Source: Rickettsiales bacterium (lineage in GTDB: Bacteria > Pseudomonadota > Alphaproteobacteria > Rickettsiales > UBA3002). From it: a stretch of DNA of 13,737 nucleotides. Made by a program: the position numbers and the translations under genes. The notes under the pieces are model-generated. The model was not told where the DNA came from, made no database searches, and saw only the letters and a program-made list of their open reading frames with translations. Of this stretch, positions 6,370 through 13,737 are shown piece after piece. Position 1 is the first letter of the stretch. Each line of letters starts with the position of its first letter. The stretch lies in the NCBI GenBank assembly GCA_027489915.1, contig JAIXZB010000197.1, forward strand, positions 1 through 13,737. The letters are read 5' to 3'.

Positions 6370-7110
6370 TTAATAATCATTCCCCCACGCAATGAACTCA
6401 CCATTTTCATAACGCATCTTCCCATACACAAATGGCGCGCCCTCTAATGTCGTCATGCGCCCACCCGCCGCTTCCACTAGCGCCTGCCCTGCCGCCGTAT
6501 CCCACTCATAAGTCGGTGCAAACCGTGGATACACATCCGCAGCACCTTCTGCCACCACACAAAATTTCCGTGCCGAAGACATGGCTTCCACCTGAGTAAT
6601 ATGTAATGTCGCAAGTAACTCCTTCATCCGCGCACTCACATAATGCGAGCCAATAATGGCTTTTTCCGCATTACCAGAAACTGAAATCCTCTCCCATGCA
6701 CCGCCTACTCGCATCCGCCATGCGCCTGCGCCCACACGCCCCGCATAGCAACTCCCATCAAGCGGACAGGCAATCACACCAAGCATCGCACAACCGTTTT
6801 CCACCAGCGCAATATTCACCGTAAATTCTCCCTGCCCACGGGCAAAACTACGCGTGCCATCCAACGGGTCCACACACCAGAACTGTGCACCCGCCTCTGG
6901 CTGCACCGCATTCTCTTCCGAAATAATCGGCACATCAGGCGTCAATTTCTGCAAGCCTTCCATAATCACCGCATGCGCTGCCATATCCGCATCCGTCACA
7001 GGGCTGGCATCAAGCTTACGCACCACGGCAAAACCACGCGCTTTCACGTCCATAATGGCATGCGCTGCCTTAAGTGCCAGCGCTGCAATCGCTAGTAATG
7101 TATCATCCAT
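6370..7110 (-). CDS. cysQ: CysQ-type 3'(2'),5'-bisphosphate nucleotidase (inositol monophosphatase superfamily)
   Basis: A 246-residue metal-dependent phosphatase. It likely hydrolyses 3'-phosphoadenosine 5'-phosphate to AMP, removing a by-product of sulfate assimilation or phosphopantetheine transfer. Motifs: SPVTDADMAAHAVI (36-49), the metal ligand region ISEEN (63-67), the signature DPLDGTRSF (81-89), GEFTVNIALV (94-103), and the C-terminal WDTAAGQALVEAAGG (203-217). The stretch LTPDVPIISEEN and KFCVVAEGAADVYPRF resemble CysQ more than SuhB or HisN. I chose ATG 7110 (MDDTLLAIA) because the helix aligns with the family N-terminus; in-frame starts at 7137 (ATG) and further out (GTG/TTG) are alternatives, none with a strong Shine-Dalgarno. 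It diverges from the glutamate dehydrogenase gene with a 110-base shared promoter region. Confidence 0.88.
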   Translation of the reverse strand: MDDTLLAIAALALKAAHAIMDVKARGFAVVRKLDASPVTDADMAAHAVIMEGLQKLTPDVPIISEENAVQPEAGAQFWCVDPLDGTRSFARGQGEFTVNIALVENGCAMLGVIACPLDGSCYAGRVGAGAWRMRVGGAWERISVSGNAEKAIIGSHYVSARMKELLATLHITQVEAMSSARKFCVVAEGAADVYPRFAPTYEWDTAAGQALVEAAGGRMTTLEGAPFVYGKMRYENGEFIAWGNDY

Positions 7111-7210
7111 CACACACTCATACCCCATCCTTCGCATCTGCAATATCTTTTTCGCTTCCACCAAATTCTCGCATGCGATACACCACGCCAGACAGGGACA
7201 GGCCTATAGC

Positions 7211-7216
7211 AGGAAA
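7211..7216 (+). promoter_or_regulatory. Ribosome binding site fixing the glutamate dehydrogenase start
   Basis: AGGAAA precedes ATG 7221, with 6 bases between AGGA and the start codon. The frame is open back to an ATG at 7074, but that extension runs antisense through the cysQ N-terminus and lacks such a site. This places the start at 7221. Confidence 0.6.
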
Positions 7217-7220
7217 AATC

Positions 7221-10200
7221 ATGACAAAAACATACACCAACGAGCGCGACGCTCTTATCAACACCATCACCAAAGCCGCAGGCAAACTCTCCTCGCTTGA
7301 AACCCACTTCATCCAAAGTTTCTTCGCACAAGCCCCGCTTGCCGATATCCAGTTTTTTGAGCCACAAATAGCCGCCAAAACCGCTCAAGCGGCGTACCGT
7401 TTTGCACAAAAACGCAAAGGCACAGAACCCCTCATCAGCATCACATCCGCTCAAGCATCCTCAGGCATCACCATCAGCATCTTGGGCGATGACATGCCAT
7501 TTCTGGTCGATTCCATTTCCATGCTGCTGCATAAACTCGGCATCAAAAACGAACTCACCCTGCACCCCATTCTCGCCGTCGCGCGCGATAGCAAAGGCGT
7601 GCTCACCTCCGTAAGCGCCGCCGATGAATCACACACGCTCGCACATGAATCCCTCATTGTGATCTGCACCAGCAGACTGCCGCAAAACCTAAGCAACGAA
7701 GACCTCACCGCACGCATCCGCAGCGCACTGCATAAAGTCCGCGCCTCGGTAAGCGATTGGAAGCGCATGTCGAAAGCCGCTCTCGCTGCTGCCGAACCAT
7801 TTGAAACCCGCCTGCCCGGAATCCCAAGTGCTGAAGCATGGGAAATCGGCGATTTCCTGCGCTGGCTTGCCGATAAAAACTTCGTGTTCTTAGGCCTTGG
7901 CGAATTCGATTTCACCTCACAAAAAAACACATCGCAGCTCCGCCTGAACAGCAAAACCGCGCTCGGGCTTTACACCCTGCCCGTGCAGGATTCAGTTGCA
8001 GATAACACCGCACCGATTGAGCATCGCAGCACCCCCACCACTGCGCGCTTCATCGAAATCACCAAATCCAGCGAACCATCCGAAGTGCACCGCGCCGTAC
8101 CCATGGATATGATCGCCGTAAAACGCTACGGAAAGCTGGGCAATATCGTGGGCGAAACCCGCATTCTTGGTTTGTTCACCTCCAACGTCTATTACCAAAC
8201 CACCGATGCAATTCCCATCATTCGCCGTAAAGTCGCTCGCGTTATCGAACGCTCAGGCTTCGATCTGCTCAGCCATAATGGCAAATCTATGAAAGCCATT
8301 TTGGAATTCCTGCCGCGTGATGAATTATTCCAGCTCAGCGAAGATGCCCTCTTCACCCTCAGTATGGGCATATTAGCGCTCGAATCACGCCCCAAAGTAC
8401 GCCTCTTCACCCGTATCGATGCATTCGAGCGCTACGCGAGCTGTATTGTCTATGTCCCGCGCGAACGCTTCACCACCACCGTGCGCGAACAGATAGAACG
8501 CATTCTGGCACGCGCCTATAATGGCAACGTCATCACCTTCTACACCCAAGTATCCGACTCTCCACTTGCGCGCATCAACATCTTAATTGCCACCACCCCC
8601 AAACACATCCCAACCCCCGCAATCGAAGCGCTTGAGCACGAAATCACCGATCTCACCAATCTGTGGGCCGATGCACTGCGCACAGCTGCCATCACACAAT
8701 TCGGCAAAACCGAAGGCGAAGCAGTGGCAGGCAACTACGCCAACGCATTCGACAGCGCCTATATCACCGCCCACACAGGTATCTCCGCCATCTCCGATAT
8801 CAAGCGCATCAAAGAAGCCGTCGCAGGCGATGGATTGGCACTCGAACTGTTCGAACGCGTAGGCGAAGCCTCCACCGACATCCACCTCAAATGCTACACT
8901 ACCGACACCGCCTCCACCTTATCCGATGTCGTGCCCATGCTTGAAAATATGGGCACCAAATTGGTCGAAGTGCATCCCTATCTTGTACGCCCTCTGGATG
9001 GCCCCGCCATAGTAATCCGCGATTTCGTATTGCGCCTTCCTGCTGGCCACACGCTCGATTTATCCACCCACAAAGCGCGCCTCGAATCTGCCATAAGCAA
9101 TATCTGGCGCGATATATTTGCCGATGATGCCTTAAACGGCCTGCTCTTCAAAACCACGCTCACTGCGCGCGATATCGATATACTGCGCGTATTCTGCCGC
9201 TACCTGCGCCAAATCAATTTCGCCTTCGGCCAAATGGTCATCTGGCGCACACTGAACAGCAACGCAAGCATAGCCGAAAAACTCGTGCAGTATTTCAATG
9301 CCCGTTTCGACCCCGCGCAAAAATCACGCGAATCGGCGATGGAAAAAATCAAAACCTCCATCCTGCAGGATCTCGAATCCGTGAGTAACCTCACCGATGA
9401 TCGTATCATCCGCCGCCTGCAAAGCCTTATGGAATGCGCGGTGCGCACCAATGCTTTCCAACCAAGCGCGATAAGCAAAAACAATAAGCCTTACATCAGT
9501 ATCAAATTCCTCTCGCGCAACATTCCCGAATTACCATTGCCCAAACCCTACGCCGAAATTTTCGTCTATTCCATGGCAACCGAAGGCATCCATCTGCGCG
9601 GCGATACCGTGGCACGTGGTGGCCTGCGCTGGTCCGATAGGCCTGAAGATTTCCGCACCGAAGTACTGGGGCTCATGAAAGCGCAAATGGTCAAAAACGC
9701 GGTCATCGTCCCCTCAGGTAGCAAGGGTGGTTTCATCCTCAAACATAACCCTACCGACCGCGCCGCGCTGCAAGAAGTGGCCGTGAGCTGCTACAAACAA
9801 TTCCTCTCAGGCCTGCTCGATATCACCGACAATATCGTGAACGGAAAAATCGTAGCTCCCGCCCACACCGTCCGTCACGATGGCGATGATCCCTACCTCG
9901 TCGTTGCCGCCGATAAAGGCACCGCCACCTTCTCCGATATCGCCAACAGCGTCAGCGCGCAGTATGGTTTTTGGCTGGGCGATGCTTTCGCCTCAGGCGG
10001 CTCCGCAGGCTACGATCACAAAGACATGGCCATCACCGCGCGCGTCGCATGCATTTCTGTCGCACGCCATTTCCGCGAAATGGGCCACGACATCGCACAA
10101 AAATCTTTCACCTGCGTCGGTATCGGCGATATGTCAGGCGATGTATTCGGCAACGGCATGCTGCTGTCAAGCAACATGCAACTCATCGCCGCTTTCAACC

Positions 10201-11996
10201 ACCGCCATATTTTCCTCGATCCAACACCCAACAGTAAAACCAGCTTTGCCGAGCGCAAACGTCTGTTCGCCCTACCCCGCAGTGGTTGGAGCGATTACAA
10301 CACCAAGCTCATAAGCAAAGGTGGCGGCGTGTTCGAGCGTAGCGTAAAATCCATTACCCTCAGCAAAGAAGTCCAAACCGCGCTTGCAACCGATGTCAAA
10401 TCCGCCTCGCCCGATGAGCTAATTCAGCTCATCTTAAAAGCCCCCGTGCATCTGCTCTGGAATGGCGGCATCGGCACCTACATCAAATCCACCGAAGAGT
10501 CGCATGACGAAGTGGGCGACCGCGCCAACAATGCGCTGCGTGTAAATGGTGCAGAATTACGCTGCAATATTATCGGCGAAGGTGGCAACCTTGGCTGCAC
10601 CCAACTTGGCCGCATCGAATATGCACGCACAGGCGGCCGCATCAACACCGATGCCATCGATAATTCTGCTGGTGTCGATTGCTCCGATCACGAAGTAAAT
10701 ATCAAAATTGCCCTAGGCCGTGCCGTATCAGCAAAACGCCTCACCCTCGCCAAACGCAACACGCTGCTTAAAACCATGGAAGAAGAAGTAGCGCATTTGG
10801 TGCTCGAAGATAACCGCTTGCAAACACAAGCCCTCACCCTCGCCGAAGCGCGTAGTGCAAGCCTGCTCGAACCGCTCGCCCAGCTCATGCAGGATTTAGA
10901 AAAACAAAACTTCCTAAGCCGCGAAGTCGAGTTTCTCCCCACCGACAAAGACATCGCCGAGCTCAAAGCCTCAAACCTTGGACTTACACGACCCGAACTC
11001 GCAGTCTTACTTGCCTATAGCAAACTCGCCTGCGCGCGCGATCTCAAGGGCAGCACCCGCTTAGACGATGCCTATTTCACGCGCGACCTCACCCGCTATT
11101 TCCCCCGTGCCATGCACAAACCTTACGCTGCCGATATCGCAGCCCACCCACTCAAACGCGAGATTATCGCAACCGTCCTCATTAACGAAATCATCAACCG
11201 TCTGGGCATCGTCAGCGTGCATCAGGCCATGCACGACACAGGCGAAGATACCCAAACCATCATCGATGCCTACGTATTCGTGCGCGATGTATTTGGTATC
11301 GATACGCTCTTTGGCAGCATCGAATCGCTCGATGGCATCATCACCCCCGCACTGCAACTCGAACTCTTCAGCACCGTGCGAGATTTCGTCAGCACGCAAA
11401 TACAATGGGTAGCGCGCCATCTGCCCAAACCATTGCCATTTGCCGCATTCACCAAGCATTACATGCCCGCCATCGCCTCGCTGCAAAAACATTGGAAAAC
11501 CATGCTCGCCCCAAGCGACATCGAACAAATACGCAGCAAAGCAGACAGTTACAACAGCGCCCATGTGCCTGCAGGGTTAAGCGAACATATCGCACTGCTT
11601 CCCGCATTATCCTCGGCTGGCATCATCATCGAAGCAAGCCGTGGCAGCACCCATAGCCCTGCCAAAATCGCTGCTATGTTCTACGCCGTCGAGCATGCAT
11701 TAAGCATCGGCCAAATCAGCCGCAGCATTGCAGCACTTCCTGCATCCACCCCGTGGCAGCGCCAAGCAGCCTCCACCGCCAGCGCCACCGTAAGCGAGCT
11801 ACAACAGCGCATCCTCACCACCATCCTTAAACGACACAGCAAAAGCGAAGACCCCGCAACCGCATGGCTACGCGCAAGCGACACCGCGTTCAAACGCTAC
11901 CAGCGCTTCCTCGCCTCCCTCGGCATGATAGAAACACTCGATGCCGCCATGCTCTTCGTAGCCCTACACGAACTAGAACTCCTAGCCTCCGAATAA
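7221..11996 (+). CDS. gdhB: Large NAD-specific glutamate dehydrogenase (about 180 kDa type)
   Basis: A 1591-residue enzyme, the usual size for the large GDH class found in alphaproteobacteria and Pseudomonas (GdhZ in Caulobacter, GdhB in Pseudomonas). It oxidatively deaminates glutamate to 2-oxoglutarate and ammonia using NAD. The long N-terminal half contains ACT-like regulatory regions, for example FLVDSISMLLHKLGI near residue 94 and a LRWLADKNFVFLGLGEFDF segment. The catalytic core begins near 799 with RGGLRWSDRPEDFRTEVLG. The lysine of PSGSKGGF is at 835. The nucleotide-binding glycine motif GIGDMSGDVFGNGML starts at about 967. NGGIGTYIK and IIGEGGNLGCTQLGRIEYA follow, and the C-terminal region is helical. 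The start is supported by the AGGAAA site. It is monocistronic, with divergent cysQ upstream and convergent purH downstream across palindromic copy B. No internal stop or frameshift is seen. Confidence 0.96.
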   Translation: MTKTYTNERDALINTITKAAGKLSSLETHFIQSFFAQAPLADIQFFEPQIAAKTAQAAYRFAQKRKGTEPLISITSAQASSGITISILGDDMPFLVDSISMLLHKLGIKNELTLHPILAVARDSKGVLTSVSAADESHTLAHESLIVICTSRLPQNLSNEDLTARIRSALHKVRASVSDWKRMSKAALAAAEPFETRLPGIPSAEAWEIGDFLRWLADKNFVFLGLGEFDFTSQKNTSQLRLNSKTALGLYTLPVQDSVADNTAPIEHRSTPTTARFIEITKSSEPSEVHRAVPMDMIAVKRYGKLGNIVGETRILGLFTSNVYYQTTDAIPIIRRKVARVIERSGFDLLSHNGKSMKAILEFLPRDELFQLSEDALFTLSMGILALESRPKVRLFTRIDAFERYASCIVYVPRERFTTTVREQIERILARAYNGNVITFYTQVSDSPLARINILIATTPKHIPTPAIEALEHEITDLTNLWADALRTAAITQFGKTEGEAVAGNYANAFDSAYITAHTGISAISDIKRIKEAVAGDGLALELFERVGEASTDIHLKCYTTDTASTLSDVVPMLENMGTKLVEVHPYLVRPLDGPAIVIRDFVLRLPAGHTLDLSTHKARLESAISNIWRDIFADDALNGLLFKTTLTARDIDILRVFCRYLRQINFAFGQMVIWRTLNSNASIAEKLVQYFNARFDPAQKSRESAMEKIKTSILQDLESVSNLTDDRIIRRLQSLMECAVRTNAFQPSAISKNNKPYISIKFLSRNIPELPLPKPYAEIFVYSMATEGIHLRGDTVARGGLRWSDRPEDFRTEVLGLMKAQMVKNAVIVPSGSKGGFILKHNPTDRAALQEVAVSCYKQFLSGLLDITDNIVNGKIVAPAHTVRHDGDDPYLVVAADKGTATFSDIANSVSAQYGFWLGDAFASGGSAGYDHKDMAITARVACISVARHFREMGHDIAQKSFTCVGIGDMSGDVFGNGMLLSSNMQLIAAFNHRHIFLDPTPNSKTSFAERKRLFALPRSGWSDYNTKLISKGGGVFERSVKSITLSKEVQTALATDVKSASPDELIQLILKAPVHLLWNGGIGTYIKSTEESHDEVGDRANNALRVNGAELRCNIIGEGGNLGCTQLGRIEYARTGGRINTDAIDNSAGVDCSDHEVNIKIALGRAVSAKRLTLAKRNTLLKTMEEEVAHLVLEDNRLQTQALTLAEARSASLLEPLAQLMQDLEKQNFLSREVEFLPTDKDIAELKASNLGLTRPELAVLLAYSKLACARDLKGSTRLDDAYFTRDLTRYFPRAMHKPYAADIAAHPLKREIIATVLINEIINRLGIVSVHQAMHDTGEDTQTIIDAYVFVRDVFGIDTLFGSIESLDGIITPALQLELFSTVRDFVSTQIQWVARHLPKPLPFAAFTKHYMPAIASLQKHWKTMLAPSDIEQIRSKADSYNSAHVPAGLSEHIALLPALSSAGIIIEASRGSTHSPAKIAAMFYAVEHALSIGQISRSIAALPASTPWQRQAASTASATVSELQQRILTTILKRHSKSEDPATAWLRASDTAFKRYQRFLASLGMIETLDAAMLFVALHELELLASE

Positions 11997-12006
11997 CACA
12001 CTACTC

Positions 12007-12138
12007 CTACCCACGGTTTGGAGAGTGAGCCAGATGGTAGGAGCGCTTGCCCCTTTTTCACACCGCAGCGTAGCAACGCTACGTGAGGATGTGCAAAAGG
12101 GGACGCGACGCTCCAGATGGTTCGCTATACAAACCGTT
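12007..12138 (+). repeat. Dispersed palindromic element, copy B
   Basis: This fills the gap between the convergent ends of the glutamate dehydrogenase gene and purH. The left flank CTACCCACGGTTTG (12007-12020) is identical to that of copy A. ACGGTTTG (12013-12020) pairs with CAAACCGT (12130-12137). Positions 12024-12032 pair with 12118-12126, including U-G at 12026/12124 and G-U at 12029/12121. GGAGCG (12040-12045) pairs with CGCTCC (12109-12114). CCCCTTTT (12050-12057) pairs with AAAAGGGG (12095-12102), continued by CACA/TGTG. The apical CGTAGC/GCTACG hairpin has loop AAC (12069-12083). The whole element folds into one long hairpin of about 125 bases. There is no T-run after it, so termination, if any, would not be of the classical intrinsic type. 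Confidence 0.85.
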
Positions 12139-12139
12139 C

Positions 12140-13654
12140 CTAATGTTTGAAATGTCTTGTGGCAGTAAAGACCATAACAAGCCCACACGCCTCCGCCGCC
12201 GCAATCACTTCTGCGTCACGCATCGAACCACCAGGCTGAATCACCGCCGCAACCCCCGCACCGTGGGCTGCTTCCACATTATCCGCAAACGGGAAAAACG
12301 CATCCGATGCCAACACCGCACCCTGCGTCGAAAGCCCCGCTTGGGCCGCCTTATCACACGCAATCCGCACCGAATCGATGCGACTCATCTGCCCTGCACC
12401 AATACCAATCGTCGCACCACCCCGTGCCAATACAATCGCATTCGATTTCACATGTTTCGCCACCGCAAACGCAAAGCGCATATCCTCTATTTGTTCTGCA
12501 CTCGCCTGTGCTTTCGTTGCAGGCGTCAGCGCATCCATCAGCGTGTCATCTGCCGTCTGCACCAGTACCCCACCCGAAATCGACTTCACCTGCACCGCTG
12601 AACTTACATGCGAATCCTGAACCACAAGCACCCGCAAATTCTTTTTCTGCGCCAGCATCACGCGCGCTGCATCCTCCACCGCAGGTGCAATAATCACCTC
12701 CAAGAATAAATTACCAATCGCATCCACCAGCGCTGGCGTCACTTCCCTGTTGGTTGCTAAAATCCCACCATATGCACTCACTTTATCGCAAATAAGTGCC
12801 TTGGTGAATGCCTCCACACTGTCACGCCCAATCGCCACACCGCAAGGGTTCGCATGCTTAATCAGCGCCACCGCAGGAGAGTCAAATTCCTGCACCAACT
12901 GCCATGCTGCATCCGTGTCATTGATGTTATTATACGACAGCTCCTTGCCCTGCATTTGCTGCGCACCCGCAACGCCCGCGCCATAACTATAAAGCGCAGC
13001 ACGCTGATGTGCATTCTCGCCGTAGCGCAGCACCTGTGCCTTCTGCGCACCGAGCATGTAATCAGGCCACCCATCCCCATGCACGCTCGCAAAATACTGC
13101 GCAATCGCACTGTCATACGAAGCCGTACGCGCAAACGCTTTGCCCGCAAGCTGCGCCCTCAGCACTTTAGATACACCGCTCTGCGCCATCGCTTCTTGCA
13201 CCCGCGCATAATCGGCAGGGTCCACAATCACCACCACGCCGTCAGAGTTTTTTGCAGCCGAACGAATCATCGCAGGCCCACCAATATCAATATTTTCGAT
13301 GATATCTTCTGCTGCCGCACCCCGTGCCAGCGTTTCCTCAAACGGGTATAAATTCACCACCAGCAAATCAATCGGCGCAATACCATGCGCTTGCATGGTT
13401 TCTACATGCGCAGGAATATCACGCCGCCCAAGCAACCCACCATGCACCTTAGGGTGCAGGGTTTTCACGCGTCCATCCAGCATTTCAGGAAAGCCTGTAA
13501 CATCGCTCACCTCAATCACTGCAACCCCCGCATCGCGCAATAATGTTGCCGTGCCACCAGTCGAAAAGATCTCCACACCTTGCGCTGCTAAAAATTGCGC
13601 AAACGGAAGCAATCCTGTTTTGTCCGATACCGAAATCAACGCACGCGCAACCAT
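12140..13654 (-). CDS. purH: Bifunctional AICAR transformylase / IMP cyclohydrolase
   Basis: A 504-residue enzyme for the last two steps of de novo IMP synthesis: formyl transfer from 10-formyltetrahydrofolate to AICAR, then ring closure. The N-terminal IMP cyclohydrolase (MGS-like) domain shows ISVSDKTGL (7-15), STGGTA (31-36) and DVTGFPEMLDGRVKTLHPKV (51-70). The transformylase domain shows LRYGENAHQRAALYSY (209-224), IKHANPCG (265-272, with the catalytic Lys-His pair), KSNAIVLARGG (403-413) and SDAFFPFAD (450-458). It ends RHFKH, close to the family's usual C-terminus. I chose ATG 13654 because MVARALISVSDKTGL matches the family start and an AAGGA lies 8 bases upstream; the frame runs on to 13696 but overlaps the preceding gene. 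It is 4 bases downstream of that gene, so the two are probably cotranscribed. Many PurH proteins are slightly longer, but no key motif is missing. Confidence 0.97.
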   Translation of the reverse strand: MVARALISVSDKTGLLPFAQFLAAQGVEIFSTGGTATLLRDAGVAVIEVSDVTGFPEMLDGRVKTLHPKVHGGLLGRRDIPAHVETMQAHGIAPIDLLVVNLYPFEETLARGAAAEDIIENIDIGGPAMIRSAAKNSDGVVVIVDPADYARVQEAMAQSGVSKVLRAQLAGKAFARTASYDSAIAQYFASVHGDGWPDYMLGAQKAQVLRYGENAHQRAALYSYGAGVAGAQQMQGKELSYNNINDTDAAWQLVQEFDSPAVALIKHANPCGVAIGRDSVEAFTKALICDKVSAYGGILATNREVTPALVDAIGNLFLEVIIAPAVEDAARVMLAQKKNLRVLVVQDSHVSSAVQVKSISGGVLVQTADDTLMDALTPATKAQASAEQIEDMRFAFAVAKHVKSNAIVLARGGATIGIGAGQMSRIDSVRIACDKAAQAGLSTQGAVLASDAFFPFADNVEAAHGAGVAAVIQPGGSMRDAEVIAAAEACGLVMVFTATRHFKH

Positions 13655-13658
13655 TCCT

Positions 13659-13737
13659 TTATTCCTTTTCTTCCTCTGGTAAAAACTCTGGCACAATCCC
13701 TTTAATCGCAGCCTTAATATCCCTCGGCACCCGCGTC
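13659..13737 (-). CDS. C-terminal end of an unidentified gene upstream of purH
   Basis: On the minus strand one frame is open from the window edge to a TAA at 13661-13659, encoding about 25 residues that begin TRVPRDIKAAIKGIVPEF and end in an acidic LPEEEKE. The other frame tried from the window edge stops early. The stop lies 4 bases before the purH ATG, and the purH Shine-Dalgarno lies within the last codons, a typical tight operon junction. Too little is present to name the product. It may be one of the genes that often precede purH in alphaproteobacteria, but this peptide does not let me say which. Confidence 0.5.
   Translation of the reverse strand, partial: TRVPRDIKAAIKGIVPEFLPEEEKE

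Noticed and set aside
7074..7220. N-terminal extension of glutamate dehydrogenase from ATG 7074
   Set aside because: It would run antisense over the cysQ start and lacks a ribosome binding site; AGGAAA before 7221 and family length support the shorter form.
7451..7954. 167-codon minus-strand frame in the GDH N-terminal region
   Set aside because: Antisense shadow, Ser/Arg-rich composition typical of reversed GC-rich coding sequence.
8431..8450. GCGCTACGCGAG inside the GDH gene as another palindromic-element core
   Set aside because: It encodes ordinary conserved GDH residues (FERYASC) and has neither the left arm nor the flanks of the repeat.
11061..11564. 167-codon minus-strand frame inside the glutamate dehydrogenase gene
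   Set aside because: A shadow of the highly codon-biased GDH gene: no family motif, no Shine-Dalgarno, and GDH motifs on the plus strand are intact throughout.
12083..12601. 172-codon plus-strand frame antisense to the purH C-terminus
   Set aside because: Arg/His-rich composition typical of an antisense frame; purH motifs lie on the other strand.

Overview
The window reads as a compact, moderately GC-rich chromosome segment of an alphaproteobacterium. This is an inference from gene content: a very large NAD-dependent glutamate dehydrogenase, a DUF465 (YdcH-type) small protein, and the neighbourhood rsmI-yraN-BON lipoprotein-gshB beside a short LpoA-like lipoprotein. I cannot name the genus. 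There are ten CDS with both ends or a credible start in the window, plus two genes cut by its edges. No tRNA, rRNA, CRISPR array, phage or transposase gene is visible.

Layout, left to right. A truncated minus-strand gene of unknown function (1-403) diverges from hemW (518-1672, +). hemW converges on a periplasmic-binding-fold lipoprotein gene (1804-3021, -). That gene diverges from a plus-strand block: rsmI (about 3186-4043), yraN (4030-4389, overlapping rsmI by 14 bases), a two-BON-domain lipoprotein (4399-5064) and gshB (5074-6009). gshB meets a DUF465 gene (6006-6248, -) tail to tail with a 4-base overlap. cysQ (6370-7110, -) diverges from the giant glutamate dehydrogenase gene (7221-11996, +). 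The latter converges on purH (12140-13654, -), which lies 4 bases behind the end of another minus-strand gene that leaves the window.

The genes are mostly housekeeping: haem trafficking or cofactor chemistry (HemW), envelope maintenance (LpoA-like and BON lipoproteins), ribosome methylation (RsmI), glutathione synthesis (GshB), sulfur/nucleotide turnover (CysQ), glutamate catabolism (GDH) and purine synthesis (PurH). The arrangement around rsmI resembles the E. coli yraL / yraM-yraN-diaA-yraP cluster, but without diaA and with gshB attached.

The most interesting thing here is not a protein. Two copies of a dispersed, roughly 120-base imperfect palindrome fill the convergent gaps hemW/lipoprotein (1678-1804) and GDH/purH (12007-12138). 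They share the flank CTACCCACGGTTTG, the terminal stem and an apical hairpin around AGCGTAGC. Their middle arms differ in sequence yet still pair within each copy, including compensatory base-pair changes and G-U pairs on the plus strand. That suggests an element constrained as a structured RNA or cruciform. A third, diverged hairpin with the same apical core lies at the 5' end of rsmI (about 3128-3201), where it either forms the leader between two divergent genes or is translated as part of an unusual N-terminal extension, like the palindromic elements known inside Rickettsia genes.
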